NCBI GenBank assembly: GCA_964058805.1
Contig: CAXKVV010000504.1
Coordinates: 1 to 47,983 of the forward strand
DNA: 47,983 bases
DNA from: Schoenoplectus triqueter
Lineage: Eukaryota; Streptophyta; Magnoliopsida; Poales; Cyperaceae
Reading direction: 5' to 3'
Under the pieces are notes generated by a model. That model saw only the letters and a list, made by a program, of their open reading frames with translations, was not told the DNA's origin and did no database searches. The position numbers were made by a program, and so were the translations under genes. Of this stretch, positions 23,601-35,299 are shown in pieces; position 1 is the stretch's first letter, and every line of letters begins with the position of its first letter.

Positions 23601-24341
23601 ATCTGGTGCACATAAAAGTCCAATCCAATTTATTTTTTTCTTTCTTTCTTTGGGAAAGGTTGGGGAACAGATGCATGCATTTGCTTCCTTTTCTTTCTTT
23701 TAATTTTTTTGATTACAAAATCCTTCAATAATATGTGAAATTTTGAGATATTTGATATGATTTTGGTGAAGTGAGGTACGAATAGAGGGCCTAGAAACCC
23801 TAGATTATCTTGACAATCTTTTCCAAAGGGAGCGATTCACTGAGCAAGGGGATGCCATAACATTTGAATCTGAGGTAAGATTACCGAGATAATTTACAGT
23901 TAGGCATGAAATTCATTTACCTCAGTCATCTTGAATTACATCTTTTTTTTCTGAACAGGTTGACAGAGTCTATGTTGGCTCGCCGAATGTAATAGCTGTT
24001 CTTGACCATGAGAAGAAGCACACTTTTCTTATTAAGAAAGAAGGCCTCCCTGACACTGGTACATATACAAACCCGATAATACAGTAGACATTAATTGTGC
24101 ACAGTAACAAACTTAAGATTGTTTTTAACATTCAAATATACCCTTTGAAGTGGTATGGAATCCATGGGAGAAGAAATCAAGATCAATGGTAGATTTTGGA
24201 GATGAAGAGTATAAAAAGATGCTGTGCGTAGATGCAGCTGCAGTAGAGAAGCAGATCACTTTAAAACCAAATGAGGAATGGACAGGCAGGCTGGAGATTT
24301 CTAGCGTCCCATCCACTTGTTGCCATGACCATCTCGATTGA
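20672..24341 (+). CDS. Glucose-6-phosphate 1-epimerase (aldose-1-epimerase family, apospory-associated protein C type)
   Basis: Eight coding exons: 20672-20782, 20863-20937, 21628-21684, 21974-22143, 22689-22823, 23772-23874, 23959-24058, 24151-24341. All introns are GT-AG with frames that join, giving 313 aa, the usual length of this plant family. The enzyme interconverts the alpha and beta anomers of glucose 6-phosphate (EC 5.1.3.15), expected in the cytosol since no transit peptide is seen. Motifs: LHGGQVISWRNEKGEELLF (near 40-58), KAMHGGIPICFPQF (about 69-82), EQHGFARNRIW (89-99), FAYHTHLLVSDI (171-182), VVWNPWEKK (251-259), DFGDEEYKKMLCVDAAAVEK (265-284), LKPNEEWTG near the end. By comparison with the YeaD/YMR099c type, H174 is the likely catalytic His and position 278 the catalytic acid, which here is Asp rather than Glu. 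Family assignment is firm; activity is inferred. Confidence 0.94.
21262..21285 (+). promoter_or_regulatory. G-quadruplex motif in intron 2 of the epimerase gene
   Basis: Four G-runs of 4, 7, 6 and 4 bases separated by single T's on the sense strand. This is a canonical, very short-loop G4 pattern that could form in the pre-mRNA or non-template DNA. Confidence 0.8.
22354..22605 (+). repeat. Near-perfect 126-bp tandem duplication in intron 4
   Basis: Unit 1 is 22354-22479 and unit 2 is 22480-22605. Both begin ATCATAGAGGCAATAACGC; the only difference I see is CTGTTAG versus CTGTCAG. The match continues 3 bases past the second unit. Such identity in an intron implies a recent event (or an assembly artefact). 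Confidence 0.92.
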
Positions 24342-26094
24342 GAGAGATTGAGTACAAGTACAATACAACTCGATAATTGATTGGTTACCCCCGAGTTGTC
24401 ACATGGAATGAGTGAAATACATGTGCGCCATATGTCTAGCAAAATTGAAGAGATCTGGTTTGTTATATAAGCGCTTGTACATTCACTCAGCATATACTTG
24501 TAAATATATTGCCATACATTAACTTTAAATTGACGAATAACATTACATTATCATGTTCATACCTAGGCATGGCAATACAAAAGAGTAAGTGTACTTGAAT
24601 GTAGCTATTTATTATCAGGAATAATAACTTAGTGGCAAATAAGCTTCATTTGCTCAGGGAGCACAAACTAATCCAAAATTATGTAATTTTACCCTCAAAT
24701 TTGGAGGCACCGTACACCGAAATCTCCTAAGTTTTGTAAAAGAGAGACATTACATGGCGATCTTTGAAAGGAAGGGAAAAAAATAAAAAAGAAAAAAGAA
24801 AAGAGAGGAGTTGTTTCAAAAGAGGAGGTTGAATAACGGGCTTGGTAAGTGGTTTAACGATTTTAGAATTTAGGCCCGTTTGATCAGTGCGACAATGTCA
24901 GGCTGACTCTCTTTAATTGATTTTCCATCTTTTTTTCAAGTTTAGACCAATCACTTTGCGCCATATCCGCCCCAAAAAATTCATAATTTACTTTTATCTG
25001 TGGAAACAAAAACAACTTAGATAATCAGCCACATATTGTTGTAATAACAAAAACAAAATCCTCCATTTCATGACTCAAAACTAAAAAAAATTTATGCATG
25101 TTTTTCTCTCAAGAAAGAAGCACTTCATTTCTTTATTTTTTGCGGTTTGATTATAAACATAGCAGTACAAAACGAAACCAACCACACTAACACTAGAATT
25201 TTTGTTCTCTCTTACAAAACTCTAACAAATTTTCTTTGTACATATCTCACAAACAAAACATATCATGAACGAAACTCTAATTAACCATTTATATATATAT
25301 ATATATATAGATCATGTTAATTTCTTTTCTCGTGCTGTTTTTTTAATATAAATAAACAAGCAAATATTTTTTTCTGAGATCGAGTTTAAAATTCGGTCCA
25401 AACACTTAGAACCGAGTTTCAAATTCAGTACAGACTACTACAATAAAAATACGGAGTTCTCATACCATTTCTTTATTTTTTATTTTATTTATCTAAAAAA
25501 AATCTGAGCACATAAGAACGTAACTTTGTTATCCAAACAGATCCAAGAATAAATTTCTTTTAATAAGATGAAACATTAGTGATAATTAGCCTTAGAGATT
25601 CGAAATTCAATGAAGAATTATTTATGGACATTTAAAGTTACTTTAAATAGTTTGAATTCTCATCTTTATTAACAAAATGGAAACATTAGACGGTAGTCAT
25701 TGAGGAGCATTGCTAACGAAAAAAATCGGCGAGAAATTACAAAGTAGTCGGGTGAAAAAATTTACAAAATAGGTCCGAATAAAGACAAAAGATTGAAAAC
25801 TATAAAGTTTAAAATATAAAAATAAGGATGACACGGAATAAAGGGACAAAGCATTATCAAAAGCCTGCGGGCTAAATGCAAAAGAAACTCATTAAAAGAT
25901 GTGTGAACAGAAGTCAGATAGTCTTCACCAGAACCAAATGACCCAGGTCCCAGGCACGCCTCAGTGTACAATGTCATAGTCACGTGGCACAAATACAAAG
26001 GCCACATTATACCTGCTACAATATTTATCATACAATTATAAATAATTGTATAAATACCCAACTTAGGTTTCAAGAAAAATTCGTAATTCATAAT
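24342..26094 (+). other. 3' UTR of the epimerase gene, then intergenic DNA
   Basis: The 3' UTR probably ends near 24540, where GACGAATAACATT could act as a degenerate poly(A) signal. Beyond it lies AT-rich DNA with a (TA)n run at 25291-25309 and a strong G-box/ABRE word (TCACGTGGCAC, about 25980-25990). The minus-strand open frames at 24125-24493 (antisense to the last exon) and 25762-26091 have no recognisable family. Confidence 0.45.
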
Positions 26095-26580
26095 TCGTTC
26101 GGTATTTGATACAATTTTAGTTCGAGTTCGGTTTGTTTAATTAGACTTTTTTATCGGTTTGATTCGAGTTCAGTTCGATATTTTTTTAATGAATTAGTTC
26201 GAGTTCGATTCGTAATGGTTCGATATGTATTTATTTATATATATTTTAACTATTTAATCAATAATATATGTAATAATATAGTTATTTTATTAATAAAATT
26301 AATAAGATATTATTAATTTATTATTAAATTAATAAATATTAGTTATTTTTAATTTTTAATATGAAATTAATAAAATTTTAATTATTTTAACTCTAATTAT
26401 TTATAATAATATGAAAATAAATGTAAAAATTAAAATAATTAAGTTCATCTAGTTCAATTTTAGTTTGAGTTCAATTTAATTCGAATTCAATTTAGATCGA
26501 ATTAATTTTAAATCAAACTCAAACTCTAACTAGTTGGTTTAAGTTTGATTCATTTGCAGCCCAACCCCAACCAATCCTCA
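26095..26580. repeat. Degenerate transposon relic rich in TTCGAGTTCG/TTTGAGTTC
   Basis: TTCGAGTTCG-type words cluster at 26110-26225, and TTTGAGTTCAATTTAATTCG-type words at 26440-26530, around a pure-AT core. The right end (...TTTGCAGCCCAACCCC) resembles plant hAT termini. Clear inverted termini or target duplications could not be paired. Confidence 0.4.
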
Positions 26581-26847
26581 TTAGAAGGGAGGAAAATTCA
26601 GAGAACAATCAGAAAAACAGACTATTGACTACAGAGCTTGGATAACATACAATTAAGTTCTCGTACCCTACAATGATCTCTCATCGACAGACGGTGTAGA
26701 TTTGAATTCACATATATTTTTATAAGGTGCTGTAAACACTTGTGTTACCCTTCCATGTGTCGCTAGAGTTCGTACTCTCTGTAATACTGCATAGTGCATA
26801 CGGTGTAATAAACATAGAAATTAATTTGGACTGTTGTGTCATCATTA

Positions 26848-27795
26848 GAGTTTGTTTGACACTTGCTCAAATAGCAAAAAGTTATAAATAAAATAGCTAT
26901 TTTGATGAATTAATTTGTCAAACGAATTTTAGACTAAATAGAACAGTGCAAAAGAGTACTAATCTGGCATACCAAATTATATGTGGCATATCGGATTAGC
27001 TCTCGTCGGAATAGCGATTATTATTTGATTATGTTGTATTATATTATTATTATTATTATTGTGATTTATTATTATGTTAATATTATGATGATTATTTTTT
27101 ATTATTATTATAATTATTGTTATTATTATATTAACATCATTGTTAGTATTGTTATTATATGATTAATTTTACTATTATTATTTATTATTATATTATAATA
27201 ATTATGATTTTAACATTATATTATTATATTATGATTATATTATGATTAAATTATTATTATGATTTTGATTATAATTATATTATGATTATGATTATATTAT
27301 AATGATTATTATTACTTATTATTATTATATTATATTATATTTTATTATTATATTATGATTATAGATATGATTATATTATAATTATATTATTATGATTATA
27401 ATTATTCATATTATATTATGATTATGATTATAATTTTTTTATTATAATTATAATTTTATATTATTATATTATGATTATGTTTATATTTCTATTATATTAT
27501 TATGATTACAACTATAAATATTATTATTTATTATGATTATGATTATGGACTATGATCATTATTATATATTATTATTATTACTATTTCACTATTATTGTTA
27601 TCATCATCTTCATTGTTAGTATCATAATTATCCATATTTTAACTATTTTGATTAACAATTGTCAAACGATATTTTCACTCTTCCGAATAATCAAGAATAT
27701 CATTCTTCTACAACTCTTCCAAAAATATACTATTTTATCATTCTTCCAAAATTACCACTCTTCCAAAACTATTCTTTAATTTGTCAAATGAACCC
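26848..27795. mobile_element. PIF/Harbinger (Tourist-like) element containing a long ATT-rich tract
   Basis: The left end GAGTTTGTTTGACA and the reverse complement of the right end GGGTTCATTTGACA match at 11 of 14. Both ends are flanked by TTA (26845-26847, 27796-27798), the 3-bp duplication of the Harbinger group. The inside from about 27030 to 27560 is almost pure A/T with a degenerate (TTA)n/(ATT)n repeat. Small hydrophobic open frames in it are composition artefacts. Confidence 0.55.
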
Positions 27796-27798
27796 TTA

Positions 27799-28844
27799 TA
27801 AGCAGAATGATCACTATGATGATAACTTAACATATATTATTTTCGAAAATAAAACTTCTATTTATCCGATATATATAAACATATATTATTCCATCACGTG
27901 AAGAAAACAGGGAGAGCGTGAATTTTCGGGATATGGATTTTAGTATATATTCTGAATAACCAGCGGTGCTTGATTGACCTGAGAAGGCCTGATTTTTTTT
28001 TTCCTTTTAAAAACTGCACCTGGTTACCACGAGGAATTTGTTACTCCAATCATTTATCATCCCAACTACTCACATACAACTACAAGGCCAACAACCGTAA
28101 ACTTTAATTAGTGATTAGTGATTAGTGTCTGTTTGTCCGATACAGTATCTTCAGTACTTGTAAGTTGGAATCAACTCATAAATTAAAATAAGTGTTTACT
28201 CAAAAAATAATAATAATTGAGTAGTATAGGTTTAAAATTTGAAAATGACATATAAGAAGTAACATATATTGACATTTAATGGGAGCTAATTAAAAAAATA
28301 TATAACAGATGACATGGGAATTTGTTAATTAAAACTGAAAGTTATAAATTAATATAAAGGCGCTGATTATCATTTTAGGTTGTTTATATAATGAATTTAA
28401 TGCAATTTGAATGTTTTGTTTATCATAAATTAGAGGCTGATTTAGTTAGCTCAATTATTTTGTAGATTGGGTGATAGCTAACAAACTTGTTAAATTTTAT
28501 TATACTATGGTTATTTATTGGGCTTTGTCACAAAATAATACAGTATATAAATAATTAGAAATTAAAAATGACAATTTTCCCTATAAATAACTTTTTTTAG
28601 AAATTATTTTCATATTAATATTTTCAAAATAATAAAAATATATTTAGTTATAAATATTATAATTAGCTATATAATAATTCATTAAAAATTATAAAAGACT
28701 TGTGTTGCTTTATTATTTAAATTATACCTTAAAAAATATTATATCATCTCTTTAAATGAAGAAAGAGAAACATGATATGAACCATTTGATAAGATAAAGG
28801 GAAGGAATCAGTTGACAATGAGTTTTTAAATAATTATGAAAAAT
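27799..28844. other. Intergenic, no gene seen
   Basis: AT-rich. A small tandem repeat (GTGATTA, three units) lies at about 28112-28127. Nothing else recognised. Confidence 0.5.
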
Positions 28845-29090
28845 TTTAAAAATAAAAAAGTGGATAGATGTGCTCTTCTACCTATATATTGTTTGTCATT
28901 CAAATTTCATGTAATTTCATTATCATTTGATAGTCCATCAAAGTCTATCAATTTTTCATGTAATTTACAACGATTTTAATTTAACGGTGTTTGATGGACT
29001 ATTAAACGATAATGAAATTGAATAAAATTTGAATAACCATCAATTTATAGGTAGAAAAATATATCTATAAACTTTTTTTAGTTTAATTTT
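28845..29090. mobile_element. Foldback MITE, same family as 19573-19836
   Basis: The left arm (AGTGGATAGATGTG, CTACCTATATATTG, AATTTCATTATCATTTGATA, GTCCATCAAA) matches the reverse complement of the right arm (CTACCTATAAATTG, AATTTCATTATCGTTTAATA, GTCCATCAAA) over about 110 bases. Target duplication not resolved. Confidence 0.7.
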
Positions 29091-30105
29091 TTTTTTCATA
29101 TTTATATAGAAGCTCATTGTCAAGGTTGTCAAAATAACTCACTGTCAAGGGATCCCACCCTAAGATAAATGAAGAAAAATAAACAAAATCAATGGTGAAA
29201 AACATTGGTGATGTGATATAGCTAAAAAGCTTGAAAAACTAACGCTCTTATGAATTTTAAATTTGATGCATAGACGAAAAATTTAAAATTTTCCTTTCGT
29301 TTGAATTATGTTTTTTGAAACAAATTCACGTTCGACTATAGCACACTTCACTATATTGGGATTTCAGAAAGATAGGTGATAGCTGAATCCCTTCTTTACA
29401 CTTTATATATGATAATTTTGTTAAGACGTATCTATACTTAATAACAAAATTATTTTTATCTTATGTTACGAGGAAAGAGAACCCTTCAAGTTTTATTTTT
29501 ACTTATACAACAAAACATTTCTCTTGAAGTTCTTAATTTTTTTCTAGCAATTAATAAGAAAATAAAATTGGGAGGGTACATATTCGAAATTCAGATAATT
29601 TTTTTTTATGAATATTTATAAAGTTTGAGATTTTAATTCTCGTCTTTCTTATAAAATAAAATAAAATTGGATGTGCTTTCGGAAGTTGGGATTGACTAAC
29701 CTTTGCATGTCTAAAAATAATATGAAGATCGCATTTCTAATGATTGGAGGATCTATATATGTCAAGGGAAGGCCGCTTAATCTTTTATTTTGAACAAGTT
29801 AAATATTTAGTGTGTTTAGATGGTGGAAGAGTTATTAGTATAAGAATAATGTTTAGAGATTGTTAAATATTTTTTTGAACAAGTTAAATATTTTTCCTTT
29901 TGTTCTCTGTCCTTTTTGTTTGTTATATCAGGAGAGGTAAAAGGATGAGTATCCTTTATATTAGTAACTGTCTGAATATATTACGGTCATCAAATTAATA
30001 TTATAAACTGTCTGAATTTAATTTTAATCTGTAAATTCACAAAGCTAATTCAAATTCAAACATTTTATTTCATACAGTAGTGTAGGAAATGTAAATTCGA
30101 GCTAA
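29091..30105. other. Intergenic, no gene seen
   Basis: AT-rich. The phrase (GA)ACAAGTTAAATATTT occurs at about 29792 and 29877, a short direct repeat. No coding or RNA feature recognised. Confidence 0.5.
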
Positions 30106-30369
30106 AACGGAGCTCCATCCGCTCCTCCTCCTAAGATACTTGACTATAGACGACGATATTGCTTGTCGTCGACGCTTCTGTTATGCTCTCCTCATCACGA
30201 CGAGGCGATAGAGACCTCATTTGCTTGTCTTTCTCAGCTCGATTCTTCTCTCTCCGTGAGTCCATTTTTCAAATCGGCATTGACACAGTGGTGGAGCTGT
30301 GAGTTTAAGGAGAGGAGCTCGAGCCATAGAACCATGGTGCACAAAATCATTCGGAGATATCAAGTATGA
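30106..30369 (+). other. GC-richer open frame of unknown identity
   Basis: A frame open from 30106 to the stop at 30367-30369 has no ATG near its start. It includes LDYRRRYCLSSTLLLCSP, then DEAIETSFACLSQLDSSL and a basic end MVHKIIRRYQV. An ATG in another frame at 30182 starts a 39-codon peptide (MLSSSRRGDRDLICLSFSAR...). Composition is clearly less AT-rich than its flanks, as in a transcribed first exon or relic. I recognise no family in either frame. Confidence 0.25.
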
Positions 30370-31304
30370 TGCATGATTTCTCGTTGATCCTTTATGAACT
30401 GTAAGAGTCGAAGAAGAGACTGAAGCTTACTGGCGCCTAATTGCATGCTTCGCTTCAAGTGCACTAAGGCTTTAGCCTCCCCCAAAAAGTGCTTTTCAGT
30501 TTCTATGAATTTTGATTTCAATAGGAAGTTGATTCATTTTGATAGACTAAGCTAATTACTTTTGTTATATCTTTATTGGGTTATATGTTGTCAGATTTTG
30601 GAGATCTGCTTTCCAATTAGTTGATTTTTTTTTTCCAATTGAAGATTGTGCAGGAAATGGTGCCATCCAGACAGGAAGAGAGATGTATTACTGATTTCTG
30701 TTGCTCATCTGGTACGTTTCAGTAGCTAGTACCGGTCTGTACCAGCACCAAATATTTGGTCGTATATAGATGAAATATTGAAACTTGTAGTTGGAGCCTC
30801 GAAATATTGAAATATTTGAGCTAATTGATGTATGGTTCTTGAATTATTGTAATATTCTGTAGTCACAGTTGTAGCTTATTAATTATCTTGAATTTAATTA
30901 AACAGTGTAGAAATTTTTTATTGTAATGGCCAAATTTGATTCCGGATTATGTACTCATTTTTTTTTAACTTATTAGCAACCATAGCCTTCAATATTTTAA
31001 CTTAGTTAATTGCATAAATTAATATTTCAAAAAAGCATTGGGGAGTATTTTAATAAGAGGTTCAAAGCAAAAAGGAAATGAAAGTTAGTTGAAAAAAAAC
31101 ATTAATTTATTTATTCCCTCTGATCACTATTTTAAAAAATATAATTTAAACAACATTTATTGTTTTTAAAGTAGAACCACCTTTTGCAATTTTCATTTAC
31201 TATCCCAAAAATGTCGTGCCTCCATCAAATTTTTCGTCACAACATTTCCATCTCATGTGTATCCAAGTGGGATGTAAAATTTGAATAACTGACATAATTG
31301 TTAA

Positions 31305-31340
<36 letters not shown>

Positions 31341-31714
31341 TAAAAAAATCAAGTTTGTTAAAAAAATAGAATAATTATAAAATAGAACACATATTTTTTG
31401 TCAACCTCAAAACCTGTCTAAATTTTTGAACCCACGTGCAGCATAAAAATTAAACAACTTATATAATTATTAATGACAATTATATATTTATTGAATGAAA
31501 CATTCATATTTATTAAATGAAATACATAATTTTTAAATATAAAAATTGAATATAATTTTAATAAAAAAATTTATATTTATTCTTAAATAAATAAAAGTTT
31601 AATTTAACATATAGGGTTAATATTCTGACAAGACACTGAAATTTGATGTTTATTCATATTTAGTCACATAATTTTTATTTATCCATTTTTAGTCACTGAA
31701 TTTTGATGTTTATC
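30370..31714. other. Intergenic, no gene seen
   Basis: AT-rich. A (TA)n run at 31307-31338 is flanked by A-rich DNA. From 31612 the sequence AGGGTTAATATTCTGACAAG and repeated TTTAGTCAC(T) words resemble plant transposon ends, but no partner end was identified. Confidence 0.45.
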
Positions 31715-31892
31715 CATATTTGATCACTTCCATTTGTTTTTTTTCCATTAAAAAATAATTAAAAAACTAATGGAAAAATAAATATAATTTCATTTTATTT
31801 ATTCATTTTTCATTTCAATTAGTTTTGACAATAAATATAATTCATTTCAATTATTTTTGAATGGAAAAAACTAATGGGAGTGATCATTTCAA
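31715..31892. repeat. Short inverted repeat (about 178 bp)
   Basis: GATCACTTCCATTTGTTTTT followed by TTTCCATT (from 31722) matches the reverse complement of the segment ending at 31885 (GATCACTCCCATTAGTTTTT, then TCCATT). Probably a small MITE or the internal part of one. Confidence 0.5.
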
Positions 31893-32060
31893 ATGAGATG
31901 TTCTGAACAACTTTTTTTTGGACACTTTTTATTTTGAGCACGTTAAAGAACAATTTTGAGCAAAATACCAGCAGATGACGGTTCTAAAATACCATCATCC
32001 TAGGGCTTTCAAAATCTATCAATTAGCGTAATATACAAAGTCATCACGCATCAAATTTCT

Positions 32061-32459
32061 CTTTAGTCTTCGTGAAGTACAAAATCTCCCGTACTTCGCG
32101 TCCATATCTCAAATTTTAAAGTCCAAACAACTGATCCAAACTTGTGATGGGTATAAAATTTGTTGATCTTCATATTGAAATTACTTTGGAAATTAAATTT
32201 TATATATTTTTTAAATTTTTTTGCTATTTTTTAGATGTGTATAAAGTTTGTTGATTTAACAATTTCTGCACCATTCAAAAATAGTGATTTTGTACCCATC
32301 TAAAAAATAGCAAAAAAAAACAAAAATATAAAATTTGATCTTGAAAGATATTTCAATATGGAGAACGTGTTCAACGATTTGGATTGACCATTAAAATTTT
32401 TAAATTTGAGATACGGACGCGAAATATGGGAGATTGTGTGTTTCGCGAAACACCAAAGC
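32061..32459. mobile_element. Full-length hairpin (foldback) element (about 400 bp)
   Basis: Almost the whole element is two inverted arms. CTTTAGTCTTCGTGAAG, AATCTCCCGTACTTCGCGTC and TATCTCAAATTT on the left match CTTTGGTGTTTCGCGAA, AATCTCCCATATTTCGCGTC and TATCTCAAATTT in the reverse complement of the right side. The centre still pairs (TTTGCTATTTTTTAGATG and its complement). No protein. If transcribed it would fold into an imperfect ~190-bp hairpin. Confidence 0.75.
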
Positions 32460-34032
32460 CTCTATTTATACACTCTTTGAGAATTTTTTTTCCTCTCCGA
32501 AGTTCATAATATCAAAACTACCATTTCAAACTGTTAAAATTGATTTCTATTTCTTGCACAGATTTGCTTCTTGTACCCTAATAGCAAAAATAATATTATC
32601 AAGATTATCTTAATATATTTTTTTGTCTATACCTTTATTTTGCATTTTTATGACATAAAAAAATTAAATAAACAGCCTTTTGAAGGTGATTGAATAATGT
32701 TCTATCATGTTGTGTATACCTATTATAAACGAGACCTAAAAGAAAATTGAGGATACAAATACATTTTGAAGTGATGGTAATTGCCGAGGTTCTTTTCCCT
32801 ACTAATTTCAAACCCACGACCATTTACTAACGACTCATTTACACAATAATATGCACAGAAACTCCATAAAACATTATTATTATAGCTAAATCTGTTTCAA
32901 TCTTTGCCGTTCTTTGTTGACTTTAAGCAATTTTTATAGCTAAATCTGTTTCAATCCAACGGTTCACAGTCATCTTTAGGGCTGTTTCAATTTTTTTTGG
33001 AGGTAAATCTATTTATTTAATAAGGAATTGGACAGATGCTTCTGTGCTGGATCAAATCTATTTATGTCAAGGGAAGGGAAGTGGACCCAATAAAATTAGG
33101 TACTAAACCTATAATCTCATAAATGGGCTAGATGGGCTTAAATGGACCCATCAATGTGGCATGCTGCACATACAGATTTTATTACATATATTTCGTTTAG
33201 GTTGTGTCACGTGATAATGTGAGTCGCCATAAATATTATATTATAACAAAATAAATGAATGTAGAGAAAAGGTTTATATTTGTCAACAAAATTTAACCTT
33301 CTCCTCTCTTGTTAAATCTTACTCATCTCTTATACTTCTCCTACGTGCTCCAAAAACATAAACTGAAGGGAGGGAGGGAAAAAAAGAAAAGAAAAGCCTG
33401 TAAATTGCATCATTAGCTTAATGTATTTGAACTTTGCTGTTTCTTGACTTTACCTGTCGCTTTTTGTTGTTTATTTTTCTTTTATACACCATGGTTTTTT
33501 TATCTCTTTTCTTAAAATGGAAAAGAAGCGTTTCCTGCTTTCATTTTGAGGCAAAACCGCAAAAAGGGAGTCAAAGAACTACTCTCTGGCAGATTTCCAA
33601 CTGATTTCTTTAATCCGATAACGTTACATAATGCTTTTTATCAGTATCTTTTCAGTTGGACCTTCCTCTTTGTTGAAAACTGAATTTCCTCTCTCTGGCA
33701 TGTCTGTACAAAAAATGGTATTTGAATCTATGAGATACCATTTGTTTGTCCATTATTTTGTCAATATAATTCAACTTTTCTCCATTTTGCTTTTCTTTGT
33801 TCTTTTTCCCCTATAACAGATATACCGTACTTTCTTCTAAACATTGTAAAAGAATGTACTTTCTGAAAAATGATATGACATATACTACATTTCCCAATAA
33901 AAAGTATGCCAAAAAGAAATGAAAATATTTAGGAAATATAAAATAGAAAATAGTGATCTCACTAATTCATCTGTGCACTTCTGAAGTGGGAAAAGGAATC
34001 TTTATCTGAACGAATAAAATAATAATCTATAT
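32460..34032. other. Intergenic, no gene seen
   Basis: AT-rich; the words AGCTAAATCTGTTTCAATC occur at about 32885 and 32938 as a short direct repeat. Short open frames at 32635-32823 (minus) and 33631-33816 (plus) have no recognisable family. TGTCACGTGATAATG at about 33204 contains a G-box. Confidence 0.5.
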
Positions 34033-35291
34033 TAGTGTTGTAAATAACGATATGCGCTCGTCGTACAAAAGGGGTACCATCAAGCGATTAGTTGATATGC
34101 AGTTGATTAATCAGAATTTTATAATTAATTTTGTGTTTTCATTAATATTATATGTAAATACTCATAATATATTAAAACAAATTACTTTTAACTCATCAAA
34201 ATTATCAAACAAACTTATTTTGACTTTAATTTTTTTGGTAATAACTTATAAGTTAATTAATAAGTTTCTGTAATTACTTTAACGTTATTTTATTATAACT
34301 TATGAATATGAGTCATTTAAAAAGTTGCATGAAATTATAACAACAATTAAAATTTATCCAAATCATTAAAATATTCATGAAAATAGAACGAAATTGACAC
34401 TTAAAAAAGATCCATATAAGACAAAGCAAATCATGTATAATTAGAATTACAATTGTCTATACAGTGAAGACCAGCACCACAAAATAAAATATAATCGGTT
34501 AATATTTCATAGTTCGTATTATAGTATCTACTCCATAATATTGTATTACATCATAATTGTATTACCATACAAAAGTACCAACCTAAAGTTACTCTTATAA
34601 TATCTTGCATCAGATATAAACATAGCCTAGAAGTATTCTCAAAGAGTACTAGATAGATTAACTAAAACAAAAGAATCATCCATTAATAAAGAACATATAT
34701 AAAATTATTTTCGTTTCTTGGGAAGAAATTTATAAAAGGGCCGCAATCTTTTTATTTCTATTGCTGCTCATTTAAACAAAAACTGAGAATTTTCTTAAAG
34801 GAGTTAATTAAAACTATTAGGAAAAAACTTTATGAAAGGAAAAAAAAAGTGAAGAAGATAAAAGCTTTAATTTTTAAGAGTCAAGATAGTACTTACAAAT
34901 AAATGAAGATTAGAAGTATCAAAGTCAAAAAGCAGGAAAAATAGACAAGCTATTGAGTTATGGTGGGAAGATGAAGAATCAGATGTCCATATGAGACATA
35001 TGGCGGGAAGAGAAAGAGACGGGCATATCTACTTAAAAGATGATTTGAATGTCTTTAAACTCTATTTATTCATATTGGGCATAGCTCGTTCTTTTAATAG
35101 GCTGATTAAAAAAAACTCAGAACAATTAATCAGGAAAAACAGATGATTAATCGAAAAAAATAGATGATTAAATGAATTTGTCGGCCATTTAGTCGTTCAC
35201 TGACGTAAAACTCCCTCCGAATGACATATGCGTGTCGGTTTTCTCGCCGATTCCGACTATTCGGCCGCCAAGGCCGTTTTTTACAACACTG
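34033..35291. mobile_element. Non-autonomous hAT element (1259 bp)
   Basis: The left end TAGTGTTGTAAATAACG pairs with the reverse complement of the right end, CAGTGTTGTAAAAAACG (15 of 17). The 8-bp flanks ATCTATAT (34025-34032) and ATCTATAC (35292-35299) agree at 7 of 8. The right subterminal region is GC-richer (TCGCCGATTCCGACTATTCG, GGCCGCCAAGGCCG). No transposase is readable; a minus or plus open frame such as 34052-34273 is low-complexity. Confidence 0.85.
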
Positions 35292-35299
35292 ATCTATAC

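Noticed and set aside
23796..23806. AAACCCTAGAT, a telomere-like word
   Set aside because: Single occurrence inside an epimerase exon; it encodes protein residues there.
24125..24493. Minus-strand 122-codon open frame
   Set aside because: Antisense shadow of the last epimerase exon, no family.
27552..27901. Overlapping small open frames
   Set aside because: They lie in and beside the ATT-rich tract; low-complexity Ile/Tyr peptides.
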